A stretch of DNA of 16,259 nt from Syntrophomonadaceae bacterium (GTDB lineage Bacteria > Bacillota > Syntrophomonadia > Syntrophomonadales > Syntrophomonadaceae), in the NCBI GenBank assembly GCA_028683995.1, contig JAQUGU010000006.1, positions 4,464 through 20,722 of the forward strand, written 5' to 3'. Of this stretch, positions 6,766 to 13,565 are shown one piece after another; position 1 is the stretch's first letter; every line of letters starts with the position of its first letter. The translations under genes and the position numbers were made by a program. The notes under the pieces are model-generated. The model did not search any database. It had not been told where the DNA came from and was given only the letters and a program-made list of their open reading frames with translations.

Positions 6766-7539
6766 CTAGGTTTTTTGATAGAAAAACGTAGCAATTGATT
6801 GTAATCCCAGTTCGCGGGACTGAAAAATTTGTTCTGTACTTCCTATAAAAAGTACACCCCGGGGTCGTAAGGCATCGCAAAATTTGCGGTATAGTTTCTG
6901 TTTGCTCTCTTCAGTAAAATATATAACCACATTTCTGCAAAGAATAAGATCAAAACTACGACCAAAGGTATCTTTTAATAAATCCTGTTGTTGAAAACGA
7001 ACCATTTGCTTTATATTGTTATTTATTTGGTAATAATTACCCTCGGCTTTAAAATATTTTTTAAGATATGCAGGTGGCATTGATTGTACTGCCTTTTCCG
7101 AATAAATACCTAATTCTGCTTTTTCCAGGACTTCATTATCGATATCGGTGGCCAGGATAGGATCACTCAGGCTAATAAGTCTTTCATTGCACATTATTGC
7201 CAGTGAATAAGCTTCCTCACCGGTGGAGCAACCGGCACTCCATATTTTTAGTTTCTTATTGTCCTTAAGCAGTTCCGAAATAATTTGCTTCTCCAGTATT
7301 TCCCAATGATTGGAATTACGAAAGAATTCAGATACATTTATAGTGATATGGTCAAGAAACCTACGGTATGTTTCTCGATTAGTACTTAAGAGATTAATAA
7401 AACCACTATAATCATCAATATTAACACTGCGCATAAAACTATTTATACGCCTCTCCATTTGCGGCCTTTTATAGGACTTCAAATCTATCTTACTAAGCGC
7501 CTCAAACCTGGTAATAAAAACATCCCAATCATTATCCAA
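6766..7539 (-). CDS. cheR: Chemotaxis protein methyltransferase, orphan CheR
   Basis: CheR transfers methyl groups from S-adenosylmethionine to glutamates of chemoreceptors. The 257-residue protein has the short helical N-terminal domain (up to about 75, ending in ITINVSEFFRN) and the SAM-binding domain with KIWSAGCSTGEEAYS (98-112), a second acidic loop ILATDIDNE, and LILCRNVVIYF (198-208). No TPR or response-regulator domain is fused. I chose TTG at 7539, 6 bases after GGGAGGGG; an upstream TTG at 7560 would place the ribosome binding site inside the gene. The start overlaps the hemL stop by 8 bases, implying translational coupling. No other chemotaxis gene is in the window, so this is an orphan copy whose target cannot be named. 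It might be a methyltransferase serving some other sensory protein. Confidence 0.9.
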   Translation of the reverse strand: MDNDWDVFITRFEALSKIDLKSYKRPQMERRINSFMRSVNIDDYSGFINLLSTNRETYRRFLDHITINVSEFFRNSNHWEILEKQIISELLKDNKKLKIWSAGCSTGEEAYSLAIMCNERLISLSDPILATDIDNEVLEKAELGIYSEKAVQSMPPAYLKKYFKAEGNYYQINNNIKQMVRFQQQDLLKDTFGRSFDLILCRNVVIYFTEESKQKLYRKFCDALRPRGVLFIGSTEQIFQSRELGLQSIATFFYQKT

Positions 7540-8839
7540 TAAGCTCCCCTCCCTGGGCAATTCTGTCCAGAGCCCGGTTTACCGCAGCTATGGTTTTGTC
7601 TACATCTTCCATACTATGAGCACAGGATAAAAAATTAACTTCAAATTGGGCCGGCGGCAGGTATATGCCTTCTTTCAATAACTCTCGATAAAACTGAGCA
7701 TACTTCTGAGTATCACTGGTCATTACCGCATCATAGCTGTCTACATCGCTTTCCGTAAAGAAGATACAAAACATCGAACCCAAATGATTGATGCTGTAAT
7801 AAAGGTCATGATCTTCAAAAGCGCTCTTAAGCTGGGTAATCAAAACATAACTTATTACTCCCAGGCGGTCGTACCAATCATTATCTTTTAGTATTTTAAG
7901 GGTAGTAGCACCAGCAGCCATAGCCAGCGGATTTCCTGACAGGGTACCGGCCTGGTAAACATGGCCGCTGGGAGCAACCTGCTCCATAATTTCTTTACGA
8001 CCACCATAGGCTCCTACTGGTAGTCCACCACCAATTATTTTACCCAAAGTAGTAAGGTCTGGAATTACATTACAATAGTTCTGAAATCCTCCATAGCAGA
8101 TCCGAAAACCGCTAATTACTTCGTCAAATATTAACAAACTACCATTGAGCTCGGTAATACTGCGCAGCCCCTGCAGAAATTCCAGTTCCGGAGGAACTAG
8201 TCCCATATTTCCCGCTACTGGTTCCACAATTACTGCCGCAATTTCCCGACCCCATTCCTGAAAAAGTTTTATCACCGAGTCCAGGTCGTTATATTTGGCT
8301 ACCAGCGTATCCTGTACCACAGCTTCTGGTACCCCCGGGCTACTGGGAACACCTGCAGTTAGCAGGCCAGAGCCAGCTTTTAGCAAAAAGGGGTCAGCAT
8401 GTCCGTGATAACAGCCCTCAAACTTAACTATTTTATTTCTGCCGGTATAGGCGCGGGCAAGTCTAATAGCGCTCATAGTTGCCTCAGTCCCGGAATTAAC
8501 CATGCGAACTCTTTCCACCGAAGGTATAGCCTCCGTGATGAGTTGGGCCAGTTCGATTTCCCCTTCACAGGGTGCTCCATAACTAGTTCCCCGCTCTGCA
8601 GCCTGGCATATAGCCTCAACTACTTCAGGATGGCTATGCCCCAGAATCAGTGGTCCCCATGAGCCTACATAATCGATGAACTCATTACCATCTACATCAT
8701 ATATTTTAGAACCATGAGCTTGTTTAATAAAAAGTGGATTCAGACCGACTGATTTAAAAGCTCGAACCGGACTGTTAACCCCCCCGGGCATTAACTTTAA
8801 AGCCCGGGCAAAGAGCTCTTCGGATTTCTCTCTTTTCAA
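7532..8839 (-). CDS. hemL: Glutamate-1-semialdehyde 2,1-aminomutase
   Basis: This PLP enzyme converts glutamate-1-semialdehyde, made by HemA, to 5-aminolevulinate, completing the C5 route to tetrapyrroles. The 435-residue protein shows PGGVNSPVRAF (18-28), MVNSGTEATMSAIRLAR (113-129), GCYHGHAD (142-149), FDEVISGFR (238-246) and the PLP lysine K267 in TLGKIIGGGLPVGAYGG. Length is normal. The start is a TTG at 8839 with AAGGAGGG 6 bases upstream; no ATG fits better. It is 48 bases after ahbB and overlaps cheR, so it belongs to the downstream block ahbD-ahbA-ahbB-hemL-cheR. The wide separation from hemA is typical of such clusters, where hemA leads and hemL closes. Confidence 0.97.
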   Translation of the reverse strand: MKREKSEELFARALKLMPGGVNSPVRAFKSVGLNPLFIKQAHGSKIYDVDGNEFIDYVGSWGPLILGHSHPEVVEAICQAAERGTSYGAPCEGEIELAQLITEAIPSVERVRMVNSGTEATMSAIRLARAYTGRNKIVKFEGCYHGHADPFLLKAGSGLLTAGVPSSPGVPEAVVQDTLVAKYNDLDSVIKLFQEWGREIAAVIVEPVAGNMGLVPPELEFLQGLRSITELNGSLLIFDEVISGFRICYGGFQNYCNVIPDLTTLGKIIGGGLPVGAYGGRKEIMEQVAPSGHVYQAGTLSGNPLAMAAGATTLKILKDNDWYDRLGVISYVLITQLKSAFEDHDLYYSINHLGSMFCIFFTESDVDSYDAVMTSDTQKYAQFYRELLKEGIYLPPAQFEVNFLSCAHSMEDVDKTIAAVNRALDRIAQGGELIG

Positions 8840-8887
8840 GGTTTGCCCTCCTTATATCAGTATTTGCATATAAAAACAAATATGCCC

Positions 8888-9352
8888 TTAAACATATTCC
8901 ATACTGACTTTTCTTAATTCTCGAACACTTTTGATAATAATATAGTTACTTAACCCCGTCCGGGAGGCGAGTTGTCTAAGCAGGGCAATTATTTGTTCAT
9001 CACTGCGGGCATGAATCATGGAAAACAGGTTATAACCAAATTCCTCAGGTACATCGCGCAGGTAACAGTGACTAACCTCATCAAACCCTGCCATAATCTT
9101 CCCTACCCGGTCAGCATCCTCTACTGCAACCTTCCAGGCAACCATGGCATTTACATTAAAACCGGCATTATAGTGACGTAGAATAGCAGCAAAACGCCTT
9201 ATTACACCCTCATCCTGTAAATCCTTGATATGCTCAACTATTTCCTCCTCACTCAGATTAAGGCGGTCAGCCAGGGAGGCAAAGGGATGCGACTCTACCG
9301 GGATATCACCCTGAATAAACTTTATTATTTCTCTGTCAATATTAGTCTTCAT
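8888..9352 (-). CDS. ahbB: Siroheme decarboxylase subunit AhbB (Lrp/AsnC-like)
   Basis: AhbA and AhbB together remove two carboxyl groups from siroheme to give 12,18-didecarboxysiroheme. The 154-residue protein has an AsnC/Lrp-like helix-turn-helix (about 5-50) followed by IRRFAAILRHYNAGF (51-65), NAMVAWKV (68-75) and the C-terminal sensor-like domain with HCYLRDVPEEFGYNLF. The RRF-x-A-x-LRH and N-x-MVAWKV pattern is what separates AhbB from AhbA. Start: ATG at 9352, overlapping the ahbA stop in ATGAAGACTAA; a GTG at 9361 is possible. Spacing to any ribosome binding site is poor, so translation is probably coupled to ahbA. A true transcription factor is the alternative reading, but the gene context argues strongly for the enzyme. 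Confidence 0.9.
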   Translation of the reverse strand: MKTNIDREIIKFIQGDIPVESHPFASLADRLNLSEEEIVEHIKDLQDEGVIRRFAAILRHYNAGFNVNAMVAWKVAVEDADRVGKIMAGFDEVSHCYLRDVPEEFGYNLFSMIHARSDEQIIALLRQLASRTGLSNYIIIKSVRELRKVSMEYV

Positions 9353-9812
9353 CCTTATCACCCATATCCAGACTTACTTTTATTTTATAGGTTTTTATAG
9401 CCGGCATAGTAAGAACTTTAATTGGCGCAGCCTGCTGCATATCTCTTATTATCTTCATGGCCTCATCATGAGACGGGGCCGTTAAAGTGAACCATATATT
9501 ATAATAGTGGTCACGGACATAATTATGGGTTACACCCTTTTGCGCATTGATAATAGCAGCTACTTTATCTATTTGTTCCTCTTGAACCCGGCAGGCACAA
9601 AGAGTAGAATAAAACCCCATTTTCTTCGAATCCAGAATCGCCCCGGTACGGCGGATAATACCATTCTGTTTCATAGCCTGGATACGATTTAATACCTCTT
9701 CTTCACTAATATCAAGCTGCCTGGCTATATCCAGATACGGCTGTGTAGTCAGGGGAAACTCATTTTGCATCAAGTTTAGAAGTTGGCGATCCCGCCTATC
9801 CAGATTATTCAT
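9342..9812 (-). CDS. ahbA: Siroheme decarboxylase subunit AhbA (Lrp/AsnC-like)
   Basis: This is the partner of AhbB in siroheme decarboxylation. The 156-residue protein starts MNNLDRRDRQLLNLMQ, has a helix-turn-helix-like segment (about 8-50), then IIRRTGAILDSKKMGF (52-67), STLCACRV and the block VTHNYVRDHYYNIWFTL (94-110) typical of AhbA/NirG-L proteins. The start is ATG at 9812, overlapping the ahbD stop in ATGAATAA. An ATG at 9821 with AGGGG nearby is an alternative. A longer upstream reading of this frame lies inside ahbD and is not real. The ahbD-ahbA-ahbB overlaps suggest a tightly coupled translation unit. Confidence 0.91.
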   Translation of the reverse strand: MNNLDRRDRQLLNLMQNEFPLTTQPYLDIARQLDISEEEVLNRIQAMKQNGIIRRTGAILDSKKMGFYSTLCACRVQEEQIDKVAAIINAQKGVTHNYVRDHYYNIWFTLTAPSHDEAMKIIRDMQQAAPIKVLTMPAIKTYKIKVSLDMGDKDED

Positions 9813-10809
9813 GGCCTTCATATCCCCTGGGTCGGTACAGACACCATTCGTCCTCGGCCATGTAATCACCGCCGCTGTAATAGTAGGCTCGTGCCCGGCA
9901 TCCCCCGCAGCGATCCTTATAATCGCAAATGCCACACTTACCTTTATAGGCGGCAGAGCGCAATTCTTGTAACATAGCGTTCTGCTGCCATATTTCATCA
10001 AAGGCTTTTTCTTTTACATTACCCAGACGGATATCCATATAGGCGCAGGGTTGTACATCTCCCCGGGGGCTGATTATGCAATAACTAATTCCCGCCAAAC
10101 ATCCTCGACTGAAACGAACGGGAATCCCTTTCTTATCGGCTACCCGCATGAACTGTGGTGCACAGGTGGGCTTTATCTCAATGTTTACCGTCTTTTGTTT
10201 CTCCATTACCCGGGCTATGGTTTTTTCATATTCCGCCACCCGCAATCCTTCTTCTTCTATGTTAACAGCTCTTCCGGTCGGCACCAGGAAAAAGATATGA
10301 TGAGCCATAGCACCTATTTCTACAGCAAAATCAGTAAGTCCTTCCAGTTCATTAACATTCCAGTCCATTACCGTAGTATGCACCTGAAATGGCAGACCGG
10401 CGGCCTTAAGGTTCTTCATACCCTCAAGCGTAAGCTCATAAGCCCGGTCAAGTTTACGAAAAGCGTTGTTCTTCTCCGGCTCCAGGCTGTCCAAACTAAC
10501 CCCGGCGGCCATAAAACCCGCTTCTTTTAGTGCGCTAGCCACCTGAGGGGTAATCAGGGAACCATTAGTCCCCAGTACTGCCCTTAAACCCTGTTTCGTG
10601 GCATAGGCACCCAGTTCATAAATATCTGGGCGCATAAGGGGTTCTCCCCCACTGAAAATCATAATGTGAAATCCGGCTTTTTTTATTTCCCGGATAAGCC
10701 TTTTAGCCTGGTCGGTATCCAGTTCATCCTCCAGGCGCGCACCCGCCTCCCGGTAACAATGGTCACAAAACATATTGCACTGATTAGTTGTATTCCATGA
10801 TACCAGCAT
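9805..10809 (-). CDS. ahbD: Radical SAM haem biosynthesis protein, AhbD/NirJ2 type
   Basis: A 334-residue radical SAM enzyme. The cluster-binding CxxxCxxC is C11/C15/C18 in TTNQCNMFCDHCYR, with FSGGEPL (52-58), LGTNGSLI and GVSLD. The C-terminal region has a SPASM-like set of auxiliary cysteines: C237, C244, C255, C292, C295, C301, C304, C323. In Ahb clusters, the second radical SAM protein next to the two AsnC-like genes (NirJ2 in Firmicutes naming) is expected to convert iron-coproporphyrin III to haem b by oxidative decarboxylation of two propionates. With no haem d1 genes in view, haem b is the likely product. I chose ATG at 10809, 8 bases after AGGAG; the frame extends upstream without a ribosome binding site. 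It overlaps ahbA. Confidence 0.88.
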   Translation of the reverse strand: MLVSWNTTNQCNMFCDHCYREAGARLEDELDTDQAKRLIREIKKAGFHIMIFSGGEPLMRPDIYELGAYATKQGLRAVLGTNGSLITPQVASALKEAGFMAAGVSLDSLEPEKNNAFRKLDRAYELTLEGMKNLKAAGLPFQVHTTVMDWNVNELEGLTDFAVEIGAMAHHIFFLVPTGRAVNIEEEGLRVAEYEKTIARVMEKQKTVNIEIKPTCAPQFMRVADKKGIPVRFSRGCLAGISYCIISPRGDVQPCAYMDIRLGNVKEKAFDEIWQQNAMLQELRSAAYKGKCGICDYKDRCGGCRARAYYYSGGDYMAEDEWCLYRPRGYEGHE

Positions 10810-10865
10810 ATTATCAACTCCTGTTATTGGAATTATGATGCCACTAGTCAATTTTCATGAATTTT

Positions 10866-10971
10866 GACGCGGAATACAGGGAACCCACTGGGGAATACGC
10901 GGAAAAATTATTTATAAAAATCTGCCGCGTTAATCCTTAGGGAATCCGCGCGAGCGAAGCGAGTCCGCGTC
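10866..10971. repeat. 106-base intergenic element bounded by inverted repeats GACGCGGA/TCCGCGTC
   Basis: The hemB-ahbD spacer contains a GC-rich patchwork unlike neighbouring spacers. It begins with GACGCGGA (10866-10873) and ends with its exact complement TCCGCGTC (10964-10971). Inside, ACGCGG (10897-10902) and CCGCGT (10925-10930) form a nested inverted pair. Near the end is the mirror-symmetric GAGCGAAGCGAG, flanked on each side by TCCGCG. CGCGG or its complement recurs several times. This looks like a small palindromic or MITE-like repeat. No target-site duplication was recognised, and other genomic copies cannot be seen here. Confidence 0.55.
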
Positions 10972-10977
10972 CATAGT

Positions 10978-11955
10978 CTATTTTCTTACTAACCGGGCCA
11001 GATCTTTGGCGAAATAAGTTATAATCATATCAGCTCCGGCACGTTTAATCGAAATCAGTGATTCTACCATTACCCGGCTTTCATCCAACCAACCCTGCAG
11101 GGCAGCGGCCTTAATCATCGAATATTCGCCACTTACGTTATAAGCCGCGGTAGGATAAGCAAACTTCTCCTTAACTGCCCGGATTACATCCAGATAAGGC
11201 AGAGCCGGTTTAACCATTACAATATCTGCGCCCTCTTCTATATCCAGAGCCACTTCTCTTAAGGCCTCGTTGATATTGGGCGGGTCCATCTGGTAGGTTT
11301 TACGGTCTCCAAATTGGGGGGCTGAGTCCGCCGCATCACGGAAAGGCCCATAAAAACTGGAACAATATTTAGCCGAATAAGCCATTATAGGCAAATTACT
11401 AAAGCCATTATCGTCCAGGCTTTTTCTTATAAAACCGATCCTACCATCCATCATATCCGATGGTGCCACCATATCACAGCCGGCTTGAGCATGGGACAAA
11501 GCCTCCCGGGCCAGCAATTCCAGGGTAGCATCGTTATTTACATAGCCATCCTTTTCCACTACCCCGCAGTGTCCGTGATCGGTATATTCACACAGGCAGA
11601 CATCAGTAATAACCGTAATATCCGGACATTTATCCTTGATTAGCTTAATGCTGTTTTGTATCACCCCATCAACCTGATAAGCCGAACTTCCCAGCGCATC
11701 CTTATGTTCTGGAATCCCAAAAAGGATAACCGCCGGTATATTTAATGCTTTTACTTCTTCTATCTCTTCCGCCAGGCGATCCAGGGAAAACTGATAAATA
11801 CCCGGCATAGACTGTATAGGCACCTTTTTATCGCTACCGTGAACTACAAAAAGGGGATAAATAATACCTTTTAGTGACAACTCAGTCTCTCTAACCATAC
11901 TGCGTATACTTTCATTAACCCTTAAGCGTCTCATCCGATTTACCGGAAAACTCAT
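10978..11955 (-). CDS. hemB: Porphobilinogen synthase (5-aminolevulinate dehydratase)
   Basis: HemB condenses two 5-aminolevulinates to porphobilinogen. The 325-residue protein is of normal length. The catalytic zinc site is the cysteine type: C120 and C122 in DVCLCEYTDHGHCG, with C130. The two Schiff-base lysines are K196 in AYSAKYCSSFYGPFRDA and K249 in VMVKPALPYLD. Start is ATG at 11955 behind GAAGGGGGA with 6-base spacing. Both sides have long spacers: 191 bases from ahbC, and 168 bases to ahbD with a repeat-like element in it. A small bulged hairpin (ATTCTA at 11980-11985 with TAGAAT at 12002-12007) lies in its leader. Order ahbC-hemB-ahbD matches the nirJ1-hemB-nirJ2 order known in heliobacteria. 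Confidence 0.97.
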   Translation of the reverse strand: MSFPVNRMRRLRVNESIRSMVRETELSLKGIIYPLFVVHGSDKKVPIQSMPGIYQFSLDRLAEEIEEVKALNIPAVILFGIPEHKDALGSSAYQVDGVIQNSIKLIKDKCPDITVITDVCLCEYTDHGHCGVVEKDGYVNNDATLELLAREALSHAQAGCDMVAPSDMMDGRIGFIRKSLDDNGFSNLPIMAYSAKYCSSFYGPFRDAADSAPQFGDRKTYQMDPPNINEALREVALDIEEGADIVMVKPALPYLDVIRAVKEKFAYPTAAYNVSGEYSMIKAAALQGWLDESRVMVESLISIKRAGADMIITYFAKDLARLVRK

Positions 11956-12051
11956 GCCACTTCCCCCTTCATTAACTTGATTCTATTGTAAAAGCCCCAA
12001 TTAGAATACAAACTTGTTAAAACATGGTTTAAAGAAGGTAATAGAATTTTG

Positions 12052-12122
12052 AATTTTAAATTAATGTTGCAGTAATTGCAATAAAGGGAAATGCGTAAGC
12101 ATTTCTACGTTAATTCAAAATT
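12052..12122. repeat. Foldback AT-rich element in the ahbC-hemB spacer
   Basis: AATTTTAAATTAATG (12052-12066) is complementary at 13 of 15 positions to 12108-12122. Between them sits a perfect 7-bp hairpin GAAATGC-GTAA-GCATTTC (12088-12105) with a GNRA-like loop. The whole forms a nested foldback of about 70 bases between the ahbC stop and the hemB start. Its right part overlaps the direct-repeat copy at 12099-12145. AT-richness makes some complementarity expected by chance, but the central hairpin is perfect. Confidence 0.45.
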
Positions 12123-12145
12123 AATAATTAAGAATTCATAATTAA
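12099..12145 (+). repeat. 47-base direct repeat, copy 1 (just past the ahbC stop)
   Basis: This segment begins GCATTTCTAC and ends in AATTCATAATTAA. It aligns without gaps to 13481-13527, matching 40 of 47 bases in the same orientation. The two copies bracket ahbC and its leader. It may be the end of a dispersed AT-rich repeat family. Composition bias lowers its significance, but the shared GC-containing start GCATTTC-x-AC and the ungapped register support common origin. Confidence 0.55.
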
Positions 12146-12146
12146 T

Positions 12147-13316
12147 TTATACTATCTCGTCTTCACTCAAATAACATGCCGGATCTTCGGCCCAGAGGTC
12201 GCCATAGACTGCTCGGGCTCTTATACGGCAGCCGGAACACAAACTCTTATAGCTGCATTTTCCGCACTTACCTTTAACATGTTTTTCCTTTTCGCGCAGC
12301 TTAACCATTAATTCATCATCCGAAGTCCAAATCTGGCTAAAGGGTTTTTCCTTGATGTTACCTACGGTATAATCCTGCCAGAACTGGCAGGGGTGAACAT
12401 TACCCTGAGGGTCGACATTGGCAAATTTAGTTCCGGCTGAACAGCCACCGTGCATTTCTAACAGCTTAATTATTTCATCCGCCCGCTCGGGTTCGTTTTC
12501 TTTAATATAGTTATAAAGATAAATCCCATCGGCATGATTGTCAGTGGTCAGTATTTCTACCTCCACACCTTTGCGGTGAAGTTCAATGGTTTTCCTGCTC
12601 ACCATATCCAGTATGGCTCTTTTCTCCTGGCGGTCAGTATCCAGCTTAGCCATCTGCTCCCCCCGGCCTGCATATACCAGGTGGTACATACAAAAACGAG
12701 GTACGGATTCCCTCTCAATAATGTCAAATACCTCTGGCAGGTCAGCCTGGTTTAATCTGTTTACCGTAAAACGTATACCCGTCTTTATCCCATTATTCAT
12801 GCATGCTTTTAGGCCATTAAGCGCAGCTTCGAATGCTCCTTTACGATTTCTAAACTGGTCATGAGTGGCCGGCGCCCCATCAATACTAATTCCTACATAT
12901 TGAAAACCAGCATCTTTAATTTTTTTAGCCAACTCATCATCAATAAGAGTGCCATTACTGGATATAACCGGTCGCAAACCCAGATCGGCAGCCATTTTGC
13001 CCAACTCAAAAATATCCTTTCTTATCAGGGGTTCACCTCCGGAAAAGAGCAGTACCGGAACCTTCATCGAGGCTAAATCCTTAATAAAAACCCGGGCTTC
13101 TTCCGTGCTTAACTCATTTTTATACTGCTGATCCTCGGCATTAATATAACAATGCTGGCAGCGTAAGTTACAGCGATTAGTAACATTCCATACTACCAGG
13201 GGACGATAACTATCGGAAAACTGGAGCAGCTGGGGTGGCAAATTCTCCTGGTTGCCATATTTTATAACATCAGAAACGGTTGCGGTTCCGCATAATAGTT
13301 TTGTACATCCAATCAT
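12147..13316 (-). CDS. ahbC: Radical SAM haem biosynthesis protein, AhbC/NirJ1 type
   Basis: A 389-residue radical SAM protein. The CxxxCxxC cluster site is C49/C53/C56 in NVTNRCNLRCQHCYI, with FSGGEPLIRKDI (91-102) and GISIDG. The C-terminal SPASM-like region has C292, C310, C351, C354, C360, C363 and C381. The N-terminus MIGCTKLLCGTATVSDVIKYG is characteristic of NirJ1/AhbC proteins. In the alternative haem pathway AhbC removes the acetate side chains of didecarboxysiroheme to give iron-coproporphyrin III. I chose ATG at 13316, 9 bases after AGGGAGG; a GTG at 13403 gives an extra N-terminal extension that includes the ribosome binding site and does not look like family sequence. It is separated from both neighbours by long spacers carrying a direct repeat. 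Confidence 0.92.
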   Translation of the reverse strand: MIGCTKLLCGTATVSDVIKYGNQENLPPQLLQFSDSYRPLVVWNVTNRCNLRCQHCYINAEDQQYKNELSTEEARVFIKDLASMKVPVLLFSGGEPLIRKDIFELGKMAADLGLRPVISSNGTLIDDELAKKIKDAGFQYVGISIDGAPATHDQFRNRKGAFEAALNGLKACMNNGIKTGIRFTVNRLNQADLPEVFDIIERESVPRFCMYHLVYAGRGEQMAKLDTDRQEKRAILDMVSRKTIELHRKGVEVEILTTDNHADGIYLYNYIKENEPERADEIIKLLEMHGGCSAGTKFANVDPQGNVHPCQFWQDYTVGNIKEKPFSQIWTSDDELMVKLREKEKHVKGKCGKCSYKSLCSGCRIRARAVYGDLWAEDPACYLSEDEIV

Positions 13317-13401
13317 AAAAGCAAGCCTCCCTCTCCCGAACCTTTTAACCATTATTGTTTGCCAGGCATACGCAACCACCTTAGGAATAGTATGACCCGA
13401 C

Positions 13402-13451
13402 ACTCAGCCCCGTCTTTACTCAGATTAGTGGTGCTTTGTTACTGCTGAGTA
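13402..13451 (-). promoter_or_regulatory. Leader with mutually exclusive hairpins upstream of ahbC
   Basis: In the minus-strand RNA, the segment from 13451 to 13444 (TACTCAGC) can pair either with CTGAGTA (13423-13417) or, further on, with GCTGAGT (13408-13402). Both are 7-bp perfect matches and they exclude each other. The arrangement lies about 85-135 bases before the ahbC ATG. It resembles an attenuator or switch layout but matches no riboswitch family that I recognise, and a chance repeat of CTGAGT would produce the same pattern. Confidence 0.3.
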
Positions 13452-13480
13452 CCGGGGAACATCAGTAGTACCCGTAGGGT

Positions 13481-13527
13481 GCATTTCCACAATAATTCAA
13501 AACTAAAAATTAAAAATTCTTAATTAA
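13481..13527 (+). repeat. 47-base direct repeat, copy 2 (upstream of ahbC)
   Basis: This segment begins GCATTTCCAC and ends in AATTCTTAATTAA. It is the partner of 12099-12145 (40/47 identical, no gaps, same orientation). It lies between the cobA/hemD stop and the ahbC start, next to a weak hairpin TAACCC/GGGTTA (13525-13544). On the minus strand that hairpin is followed by a T-rich stretch made by this repeat, so the repeat might act as a weak terminator tail after cobA/hemD. Confidence 0.55.
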
Positions 13528-13565
13528 CCCCGCACTTTGGGTTACCACTAATTTTGGCAATACCA

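Noticed and set aside
8866..8885. Hairpin GCATAT/ATATGC in the ahbB-hemL gap as a terminator
   Set aside because: The stem is 6 bp of mostly A/T with no T-run, and hemL follows at once with a strong ribosome binding site, so the operon probably continues.
9813..10001. Extended N-terminus for ahbA
   Set aside because: The extra 63 codons lie within ahbD in another frame and resemble nothing in the AhbA family. The ATG at 9812 gives the family-like start.
13317..13403. N-terminal extension of ahbC from a GTG at 13403
   Set aside because: It contains the strong ribosome binding site of the ATG at 13316, and MIGCTKLLCGTAT is the normal family N-terminus.
13404..13565. Cobalamin or T-box riboswitch before ahbC
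   Set aside because: No B12-box-like or T-box-like consensus is visible; only short alternative hairpins are present.
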